From Euryarchaeota archaeon UBA550 (GTDB lineage: Archaea > Thermoplasmatota > Poseidoniia > Poseidoniales > Poseidoniaceae): a stretch of 12,637 bases of DNA. Location of the stretch: NCBI GenBank assembly GCA_002506705.1, contig DAYA01000027.1:1-12637 (forward strand), given 5' to 3'. How positions within the stretch are numbered: position 1 is the first letter of the stretch; the number at the start of each line of letters is the position of its first letter. Below the pieces are notes generated by a model. It searched no databases. It was given only the letters and a program-made list of their open reading frames with translations, and had not been told where the DNA came from. Below, piece after piece: positions 7,448 through 12,637 of this stretch. A program made the position numbers and the translations under genes.

Positions 7448-7479
7448 ACTCGTTATTTTTCCTGTGGGTGATAAACGGT

Positions 7480-7491
7480 GGTATAAATACC
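7480..7491 (+). promoter_or_regulatory. TATA box of the Nudix-photolyase operon inside a 12-bp inverted repeat
   Basis: The sequence GGTATAAATACC contains a TATAAATA box at 7482-7489, centred about 27 bp before the ATG at 7513. This is the spacing expected for a leaderless archaeal transcript, and there is no Shine-Dalgarno before that ATG. The box sits within a perfect inverted repeat, GGTAT-AA-ATACC. A dyad covering the TATA box is a reasonable place for a repressor to block TBP, but no second copy of this exact repeat was seen at the ribA promoter, so operator function is only a possibility. Confidence 0.6.
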
Positions 7492-7512
7492 TCGCAATGC
7501 ACCATTTTCACC

Positions 7513-8007
7513 ATGGCCAGTGTACTTTGTGATTTAGGTGTAGCTGCACGGGCCATTCACAACAACAAAATTTTGCTTGTAAAAGAGGCACGTGGACGCT
7601 TTCAAAACAAATGGGGCCTTCCCAAAGGTAGCGTAGACGAAGGAGAGACTCCTGAAGATGCAGTAATACGTGAATTAACCGAAGAAACGGGCGTTCATGG
7701 TTCGATTATTGGTTTGTCAGCGGTGAGGTCAACAATTTCGAAGGACAAACCAGCCGTTTTCCTGTGTTACGATGTCAACGTAAATGATGACGAACTCTCT
7801 GATTCTTCAGATGAAATCCTAGATTTGAAGTGGGCAACTTTGTCGGAATTGGGTAATTTAGATTGGGTCTCACAGACAATGCACAATCTTGCTCTTGACG
7901 GACTCAGCGGAGAGAGAATGTCGATCAAGGCAACCAGGCCACTCTCAAAGCCACTAGAATACAATGTCTACAACATAAACAGACAATCAAACAACATTGG
8001 ACAGTGA
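7513..8007 (+). CDS. Nudix hydrolase
   Basis: This is a 164-residue Nudix-fold pyrophosphohydrolase. The Nudix box GX5EX7REUXEEXGU is complete at residues 39-61 (GSVDEGE through REL, T, EE, TGV), preceded by the usual WGLPK. The fold should hydrolyse nucleoside diphosphates linked to another moiety, but the substrate cannot be read from the box. Candidates are oxidised nucleoside triphosphates, ADP-ribose or NADH/FAD-type cofactors, or prenyl diphosphates. I chose the ATG at 7513 rather than the GTG at 7468 because the extra 15 residues precede the fold, and the TATA box at 7482-7489 would lie inside that longer reading frame and places transcription start at about the ATG. It is followed after 4 nt by the photolyase gene, so the two are almost certainly co-transcribed. 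Confidence 0.93.
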   Translation: MASVLCDLGVAARAIHNNKILLVKEARGRFQNKWGLPKGSVDEGETPEDAVIRELTEETGVHGSIIGLSAVRSTISKDKPAVFLCYDVNVNDDELSDSSDEILDLKWATLSELGNLDWVSQTMHNLALDGLSGERMSIKATRPLSKPLEYNVYNINRQSNNIGQ

Positions 8008-8011
8008 CAAC

Positions 8012-9571
8012 ATGATTCCTGCGAACCGACTACAAACTTTCAACCAGGATGCTCCTCCCGGTGAATGTGTGGTTTACTGGATGATTTCAGCTCGTAGATC
8101 AAAGTGGAACCACGGCTTACAACATGCCATCGAATTAGCAAACCAGCGACAGATGCCACTCGTGGTCGTCGAAGCTCTAGCGATCGCTCATCAGTGGGCA
8201 AATGACAGGTCTCACACGTTTGTAATTCAAGGAATGATGGATAACAGAAACGCCTTCGAAGATACACCCGTGACCTATGTTCCGTACGTTGAAACTCGAC
8301 CATACGAGGCCAGAGGTCTCTTGGAAAAATGGATGGAGTATGCAGACGTCCTGGTAATCGACGACTTTCCAGTTTACATGCCACGTAGAATTCGTGAGAT
8401 TGCAGTTGAAATCGGAAAGTGCGAGGTTCATTCCGTAGACTCAAACGGATTCATTTCACTTGAACAAGAAAAGGCTTTCACCACTGCCTATTCTCTAAGA
8501 CGGCATCTTCACAAGACCATTCTTCAGCATATGTCTGAATTCCCGGAAGCATCTCCTCTCGAAAAGGCAAAACATTTACCAAAATTTTCTGCAGAAAAGG
8601 TTGAGAAAATATTTGCAGAAAGCGACACACCGGTCACACCATATGAATTCATTTGGAGAATTTGCGAAATTGACGATATTGGACTGAATGCACTTTCTGT
8701 CCTTGCAATAGACCACAGTGTCCCTCCAGTTCAGCATACAAAAGGCGGAGCAATAGCCGCCTATTCTGCATGGAGGGAATTCTTCAGAGAAAGACTCAGT
8801 GATTACTCCGAAAACAGAAACCAACCAGAACTCAACGGCTCTAGTGGTCTCTCTCCGTACTTGCACTTTGGCCATATTAGCCCCCACCAAATTTTATCAG
8901 AAATTTTTGAAAAACACAAGTGGGACATATCCAGAATAATTCCTCCTGACAACGGTCGCCGCTCCGGTTGGTGGGATTTGCCAGAATACGTTGAAGCATT
9001 CCTCGACCAAATCATAGTATGGCGTGACCTCGGATTCATTCACTGTTCTAAAGTTCAGAATCATCATGAATTTGCATCAATCCCAGAATGGGCTCAAAAG
9101 ACATTGAAGGAACATGAAGATGACCCTCGGCCATACATCTACACCTTCGAAGAGTTCGAAAATGCAGAAACCCATGATGAGTTGTGGAATGCTGCTCAAA
9201 GGCAACTTAGAACTGACGGGATGATTCATAATTATCTTAGAATGCTGTGGGGAAAGAAAATTCTCGAGTGGACTCCAACTCCTGAGGTTGCAATGGAATA
9301 CATGGTCGCTCTCAACGATAAATGGGCTCTTGATGGAAGAGATCCAAACACATACACTGGCATCGGATGGGTATTGGGTAAATTCGATAGAGGTTGGACT
9401 GAGCGACCTGTATATGGCAAGATACGTTGCATGACAACCGACTCAACTAAGCGCAAATACCGCACAAAAAAGTACATAGAAACTTATTCGAATTCACCCA
9501 CTTCGCAACAAACTCTATTCAAAAATGCGAAGGTAAACTCAACCAGCGTACGCTACGAGAGGAGGGAATGA
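8012..9571 (+). CDS. phr: Class II CPD photolyase (deoxyribodipyrimidine photo-lyase)
   Basis: This 519-residue flavoprotein uses blue/near-UV light and FADH- to split cyclobutane pyrimidine dimers. Class II hallmarks include the N-terminal VYWMISARRS in the antenna (alpha/beta) domain, SGLSPYLHFGHIS at about 278-290, THDELWNAAQRQL at 387-399, MLWGKKILEW at 411-420, LNDKWALDGRDPN at 434-446, and GKIRCM near 469-474 (usually GKIRYM). These align well with the archaeal class II enzyme of Methanosarcina mazei. A non-conserved tail of about 25 residues follows the last conserved YIETYS. The ATG at 8012, 4 nt after the Nudix stop, is preferred over an upstream TTG at 7997 that overlaps that gene. 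Whether it also binds an 8-HDF antenna cannot be decided here. Confidence 0.97.
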   Translation: MIPANRLQTFNQDAPPGECVVYWMISARRSKWNHGLQHAIELANQRQMPLVVVEALAIAHQWANDRSHTFVIQGMMDNRNAFEDTPVTYVPYVETRPYEARGLLEKWMEYADVLVIDDFPVYMPRRIREIAVEIGKCEVHSVDSNGFISLEQEKAFTTAYSLRRHLHKTILQHMSEFPEASPLEKAKHLPKFSAEKVEKIFAESDTPVTPYEFIWRICEIDDIGLNALSVLAIDHSVPPVQHTKGGAIAAYSAWREFFRERLSDYSENRNQPELNGSSGLSPYLHFGHISPHQILSEIFEKHKWDISRIIPPDNGRRSGWWDLPEYVEAFLDQIIVWRDLGFIHCSKVQNHHEFASIPEWAQKTLKEHEDDPRPYIYTFEEFENAETHDELWNAAQRQLRTDGMIHNYLRMLWGKKILEWTPTPEVAMEYMVALNDKWALDGRDPNTYTGIGWVLGKFDRGWTERPVYGKIRCMTTDSTKRKYRTKKYIETYSNSPTSQQTLFKNAKVNSTSVRYERRE

Positions 9572-9572
9572 T

Positions 9573-10967
9573 ATGCCAATTTTTGCTCATACTGCAAAAT
9601 TCTCAGCCGACAAAAAACAACTCTGGGACTGGTACAACAGCGACGGGGCATTCAGGCGCATCATGCCTGAGTGGGAAGGCATCAAACCAATCAACGCAGG
9701 CAGACTCGTAGATGGTGAGGAGACCATTTTCAAGGTAAAACTTGGACCGTTCAGGCAAAAGTGGGTTGCAAGGCATCACAGTGTTGTGAGCGGCGAGTCA
9801 TTCGCAGACAGGATGATCAAAGGCCCATTCGGAGCATGGAATCATAATCACAAGTTTGAATCTGATTCAAATGGCACAACATCTGTAATTGACAATGTAG
9901 AGTACAAACTACCACTACACATCTTTACAGGTTGGTCCGCAGGTTTCACCGTACTCCCGCGAATGAAGCAGATGTTTGAATTCAGAAGCGTCAGAGTCGC
10001 TAACGATCTGAAGCAAATTCAATTGACAGCAGAATTACCGAGGCAGAAAATTTTGGTTTCTGGGTCAACGGGTATGATTGGATTGCAACTCTGTGCATTC
10101 CTAGAAGCTGCAGGACATGACGTTCACAGACTTCTACGTCCAAGCACGAAACTACCAACTGATGTTGATTCATCGAAGGTCGTAGTTTGGAATGACCTCA
10201 CGGGTGAGATAATTGAAGGTGATATGAACGGATTCGACACCGTCATACATCTGGCAGGTGCAGGAATTGGCGACAAGAGATGGTCAAAGAAACGCCTCAA
10301 GTTAATCAGGGATAGTCGAATTATCCCTACCCAGAATCTATCGAAGTTACTTGCAGGGCTGGACAATCCTCCAACCAAAATGCTATGTTCATCTGCGATC
10401 GGATATTATGGAAATCGAGGAACAGAAGTACTCGATGAATCATCCTCCTCTGGCAATGATATGTTAGCAGAACTGTGCAGGGATTGGGAGAACTCCTCAA
10501 ACGCTGCAAAAGAATCCGGGATTAATGTCATTCACACAAGAACAGGAATAGTAATGTCTCCACTTGGTGGTGCTTTGGCAAAGTTACTGCTACCTGCAAA
10601 GATGGGTGCAGGCGGTCCAGTTGGCGGTGGAAAACAAATGCAATCCTGGATATCATTGGACGATGAGATATATGCGATTCATCATTTGTTGATGAAAGAA
10701 GATGCAGAAGGTGCTTACAACCTAACAGCGCCAACTCCTGTGTCCCAAAAGCAGTTTGCAAAGACCCTTGGTAAGGTCCTGAGAAGACCAGCATTTGCTC
10801 CGCTTCCAGGCTTTGTCATCAAACTTCTATTCGGTAAAATGGGTCAAAAATTAGTTCTTGAGGGTCAAGACGTAAGGCCAACTAGGCTTCTTGAGTCTGG
10901 CTATGAGTTCACGCATCAGGAACTCGAATCTTGTTTGCGCAGTTGCCTAGGCAAGTTCAAACTCTGA
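9573..10967 (+). CDS. SRPBCC domain fused to TIGR01777-family NAD(P)-binding epimerase (YfcH-like)
   Basis: This 464-residue fusion has an N-terminal SRPBCC (START/polyketide-cyclase-like) ligand-binding domain over about residues 1-150, with typical features WDWYNSDGAFRRIMPEW, GPFRQKWVARH, and D..EYKLP near 107-114. A Rossmann-fold short-chain-dehydrogenase-like domain follows: KILVSGSTGMIG with GxxGxxG at 164-170, HLAGAGIGDKRWS at 226-238, and SSAIGYYGNRG at 273-283. It ends with a DUF1731-like C-terminus (PLPGFVIKLLFGKMGQKL..). The substrate is unknown. SRPBCC pockets bind hydrophobic molecules, so a lipid or isoprenoid ligand is plausible but unproven. The start is supported by a strong GGAGGG RBS at 9561-9566, and one base separates the photolyase TGA from this ATG. 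Relatives of TIGR01777 proteins also occur near photolyases and light-regulated genes in bacteria, which supports a stress or light role. Confidence 0.92.
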   Translation: MPIFAHTAKFSADKKQLWDWYNSDGAFRRIMPEWEGIKPINAGRLVDGEETIFKVKLGPFRQKWVARHHSVVSGESFADRMIKGPFGAWNHNHKFESDSNGTTSVIDNVEYKLPLHIFTGWSAGFTVLPRMKQMFEFRSVRVANDLKQIQLTAELPRQKILVSGSTGMIGLQLCAFLEAAGHDVHRLLRPSTKLPTDVDSSKVVVWNDLTGEIIEGDMNGFDTVIHLAGAGIGDKRWSKKRLKLIRDSRIIPTQNLSKLLAGLDNPPTKMLCSSAIGYYGNRGTEVLDESSSSGNDMLAELCRDWENSSNAAKESGINVIHTRTGIVMSPLGGALAKLLLPAKMGAGGPVGGGKQMQSWISLDDEIYAIHHLLMKEDAEGAYNLTAPTPVSQKQFAKTLGKVLRRPAFAPLPGFVIKLLFGKMGQKLVLEGQDVRPTRLLESGYEFTHQELESCLRSCLGKFKL

Positions 10968-10977
10968 GTTTGTAGTA

Positions 10978-11053
10978 TGGCGCCGTTTATGGGGCTCGAA
11001 CCCATGACCTTGGGATTAACAGTCCCACGCTCCACCAACTAAGCTAAAACGGC
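10978..11053 (-). tRNA. tRNA-Asn (anticodon GTT), CCA encoded
   Basis: Reading the minus strand gives a complete 76-nt cloverleaf: acceptor GCCGTTT/AAACGGC, D-stem GCTT/GAGC, anticodon stem TGGGA/TCCCA with loop CTGTTAA, a five-base variable loop, and T-arm ATGGG-TTCGAGC-CCCAT. The discriminator is G, as expected for Asn, and the 3' CCA is encoded at 10980-10978. The anticodon GTT is at 11020-11018. There is no intron. It lies 53 nt downstream of the phosphorylase gene on the same strand and converges on the epimerase gene with 10 nt between. Confidence 0.97.
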
Positions 11054-11073
11054 AACCTTCCGACATACATTTC

Positions 11074-11080
11074 CTATATG
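11074..11080 (-). promoter_or_regulatory. Possible TATA element of tRNA-Asn
   Basis: On the minus strand CATATAG lies with its centre about 24 bp upstream of the tRNA 5' end, close to normal archaeal TATA spacing. It would let the tRNA be transcribed separately from the phosphorylase gene upstream. The rest of the 53-bp gap shows no clear terminator, only a TTTT run after the phosphorylase stop. The match is short and weak. Confidence 0.35.
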
Positions 11081-11106
11081 ACGGCTTCCATCAAAATCGT
11101 CTAACT

Positions 11107-12363
11107 TTAGTTCTCGATTATCTCGATAATTCTACTGGATTCGGTTGGCTTTGTTTCAGATAATGAAAGAGAATTCTGTATGGTTTCAATCATTTCATTA
11201 CTCATCTCTTCACGGGTATCAAATCTAATCCAGGCCTCTCCTGCTGTGACTTCATCTCCAATGTTGACCAATAGTTCTGCACCAACCCCATGGTCGATGT
11301 CTGGGTTTTCTCCGGTTCTTCCGGCCCCAAGTTTGCAGAGTACCTCACCGATGGTGAGTGCATTTATTTGCGAAATATATCCAGAATTTTGTGCTATGAT
11401 ATCTGTTGACACTGATGCTCTATCTAGAACGCTCCATGGTTCATTGACCAATTGTGAAACGACTCTTGGATCAACATTTTGTCGAATGCACATCTCTTCG
11501 AATTCCTTGAGTGCTGAACCATCACTTATCGAATCCTGAATTTCATAGCCTAATGCTTCAGCCTGTGCGTATACCAATTCCATTGTATCAGAAGGCCCCT
11601 CACTTTTCAAACATTGAATGCACTCAACAATTTCATGGCTATTTCCGTACATCCTTCCGATGGGATTGTCCATTTCTGTTACTTGTGCGGTTACTCCCAT
11701 TCCTAGGCTATTTCCAGTAATTACCATCGATTTAGCAAGTGCTACTGCATTTTCTCTAGTTTGCATAAATGCAGCATTGCCACACTTCACATCCAGTACC
11801 AATTTTTCTAGACCTTCCGCTGCTTTCTTGGAAATTATTGAGGCAGTGATGAGACCAATTTGTGGTACTGTTGCCGTGATATCTCTGATGGAGTATAGAA
11901 TTCTATCAGCAGGAGCAATATCATCGGTCTGCCTTGAAATGAAGCAAGGATTGCTTCTCATCTCATCAATGGATAATCCGGTATTGAATCCAGGAATTGC
12001 TTCTAACTTGTCGATGGTGCCTCCTGTGTGTGCAAGGCCTCTGCCTGCAAGCATCGGGATTGTTGCACCTGCTGCTCTAAGGGCAGGTGCTAGTATGATA
12101 CTCATCTTGTCTCCAACACCTCCAGTAGAGTGTTTGTCAACTCGGCCTGCCTGCGTTTCCATCTTTTCTCCAGCGTTCAACATTGCTAGAGTGAGGTTGG
12201 AGGTTTCTTCGGGTGACAACCCATTGATCTGACATGCCATCAAAAATGCTCCAAGTTGTTCTCTTGGAATCTGGTTTATGTTGTTGCAAATGAATTGAAA
12301 ATCGTTGGCGGTCAAGACATTGCCATCTCTTTTTGCAGCGAGAATTTCTGGCATCGAGCGCAT
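11107..12363 (-). CDS. deoA: Thymidine/pyrimidine-nucleoside phosphorylase
   Basis: This 418-residue enzyme belongs to the family that reversibly cleaves thymidine or uridine with phosphate to base plus (deoxy)ribose-1-phosphate. Motifs seen are the phosphate-binding DKHSTGGVGDK at 76-86, the family signature AGRGLAHTGGTIDKLE at 106-121, DVKCGNAAFM at 191-200, and NPIGRMYGN. Domain order is the usual: N-terminal alpha domain, glycine-rich alpha/beta domain, and a C-terminal domain containing LGAGR and DHGVGAE. The length matches bacterial DeoA/Pdp rather than the roughly 500-residue archaeal AMP phosphorylase, which carries an extra N-terminal domain. Thymidine versus broader pyrimidine specificity cannot be settled. 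The ATG at 12363 follows TTGAGG about 8 nt upstream, overlapping the stop of the preceding oxygenase gene, so the two are probably coupled. A second ATG three codons in is possible. Confidence 0.95.
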   Translation of the reverse strand: MRSMPEILAAKRDGNVLTANDFQFICNNINQIPREQLGAFLMACQINGLSPEETSNLTLAMLNAGEKMETQAGRVDKHSTGGVGDKMSIILAPALRAAGATIPMLAGRGLAHTGGTIDKLEAIPGFNTGLSIDEMRSNPCFISRQTDDIAPADRILYSIRDITATVPQIGLITASIISKKAAEGLEKLVLDVKCGNAAFMQTRENAVALAKSMVITGNSLGMGVTAQVTEMDNPIGRMYGNSHEIVECIQCLKSEGPSDTMELVYAQAEALGYEIQDSISDGSALKEFEEMCIRQNVDPRVVSQLVNEPWSVLDRASVSTDIIAQNSGYISQINALTIGEVLCKLGAGRTGENPDIDHGVGAELLVNIGDEVTAGEAWIRFDTREEMSNEMIETIQNSLSLSETKPTESSRIIEIIEN

Positions 12364-12373
12364 GCTGAAAACC

Positions 12374-12637
12374 TCAAGATGCTAGACCAATTTCAACCAG
12401 TCTTTGGTGAAGATAATCTCCAGCAGTAATCGAGTCATACAATGCCTCTCCCCCAGTCATCTCTATGAATTCGGGTAGTGGAGTAAGGTCAACATCATCT
12501 CTAGGATGAACAAACATTGGCATTGAATACCTGTCAGAATTTGCATCTGGTGGATTTACTACTCTGTGGGTTGTTGATTTGAAAAGTCCATTCGTTAGGT
12601 TCTGCAACATATCTCCACTGTCAACAATTATGTGGTC
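12374..12637 (-). CDS. 2-oxoglutarate/Fe(II) oxygenase, isopenicillin-N-synthase-like, C-terminal part (partial gene)
   Basis: The visible 87 residues are the end of the double-stranded beta-helix of an IPNS-like dioxygenase. The reading frame stays open to the right window edge, and the residues there (DHIIVDSGDMLQNLTNG) match the conserved VNIGDxLQxxTNG region. The distal iron-ligand His is in STTHRV (residue 24 of the visible part), and the 2-oxoglutarate-binding Arg-x-Ser is RYS at 36-38, followed by the usual MPMFVHP strand. The first His and Asp ligands lie outside the window. The substrate is unknown. It ends 10 nt before the phosphorylase gene, with its stop embedded in that gene's RBS. 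An ATG at 12610 is internal, not the true start. Confidence 0.9.
   Translation of the reverse strand, partial: DHIIVDSGDMLQNLTNGLFKSTTHRVVNPPDANSDRYSMPMFVHPRDDVDLTPLPEFIEMTGGEALYDSITAGDYLHQRLVEIGLAS

Noticed and set aside
7468..7512. GTG at 7468 as the Nudix start, adding 15 residues
   Set aside because: The TATA box at 7482-7489 would lie inside the coding region, and the extra residues precede the conserved fold. The ATG at 7513 fits a leaderless transcript.
7997..8011. TTG at 7997 as the photolyase start
   Set aside because: It overlaps the end of the Nudix gene and adds five residues with no homology. The ATG at 8012 gives the usual N-terminus.
8040..8444. 134-codon open frame on the minus strand opposite the photolyase gene
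   Set aside because: It is antisense to conserved photolyase sequence, and its basic, Arg-rich translation is typical of shadow frames.
10968..11106. tRNA-Asn locus considered as an integration site for a mobile element
   Set aside because: No integrase, direct repeat of the tRNA 3' end, or foreign-looking genes are present on either side. The tRNA is simply intact between two chromosomal genes.
11117..11130. ATTATC-TC-GATAAT inverted repeat near the end of the phosphorylase gene, considered as a terminator or operator
   Set aside because: It is AT-rich with short arms, lies inside coding sequence that encodes a repetitive Ile/Glu stretch, and has no following T-run on the minus strand.
11618..12232. 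204-codon open frame on the plus strand opposite the phosphorylase gene
   Set aside because: It is antisense to a gene with full family motifs, and its translation is low-complexity Ser/Pro/Ala/Ile without any recognisable domain. It is a shadow of the real coding frame.

Overview
This 12.6 kb window looks like chromosomal DNA from a marine planktonic euryarchaeon, most likely Marine Group II (Ca. Poseidoniales) or the related Marine Group III. That placement is an inference. It rests on a TrmB-family regulator, TATA-box promoters placed for leaderless transcripts, bacterial-like metabolic genes with archaeal signals, moderate GC, and very tight gene packing. No rRNA or other decisive marker gene is present. 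I see no mobile element, CRISPR array or long repeat.

Layout. (1) 1-726 (+): the 3' part of a GMP synthetase gene, cut by the window edge. (2) 732-7417 (-): a compact seven-gene apparent operon, in transcription order ribA (GTP cyclohydrolase II), a BCP/PrxQ-like peroxiredoxin, a TrmB-type regulator with a V4R-like C-terminal domain, an ABC1/UbiB-family atypical kinase, crtI (phytoene desaturase), crtB (phytoene synthase), and a small two-helix DUF2892-like membrane protein. Junctions range from a 74-nt overlap to 11-nt gaps. (3) 7418-7512: a divergent promoter region with a TATA box for each direction, each about 26-28 bp from a start codon. (4) 7513-10967 (+): a three-gene apparent operon of Nudix hydrolase, class II CPD photolyase, and an SRPBCC domain fused to a TIGR01777-type NAD(P)-binding epimerase. 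(5) 10978-11053 (-): tRNA-Asn(GTT) with encoded CCA. (6) 11107-12637 (-): a pyrimidine-nucleoside (thymidine) phosphorylase preceded by the 3' part of an isopenicillin-N-synthase-like 2-oxoglutarate/Fe(II) oxygenase gene, cut by the right edge.

How the genes fit together. The two divergent operons form what looks like a photoprotection island. Photolyase repairs UV-induced pyrimidine dimers using FAD, and RibA catalyses the committing step towards flavins. CrtB and CrtI make a coloured carotenoid from geranylgeranyl diphosphate, the peroxiredoxin removes peroxides, and the Nudix enzyme may clean damaged nucleotides or turn over cofactors. The less understood members are the TrmB-V4R protein, a candidate local regulator with a possible hydrophobic-ligand domain, the ABC1 kinase translationally tied to crtI, the SRPBCC-epimerase fusion, and the DUF2892-like protein. 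Together they could be a carotenoid-linked light or oxidative-stress response that has not been characterised experimentally in archaea. The members are mostly known families, so any novelty lies in the combination and in the regulator's architecture.
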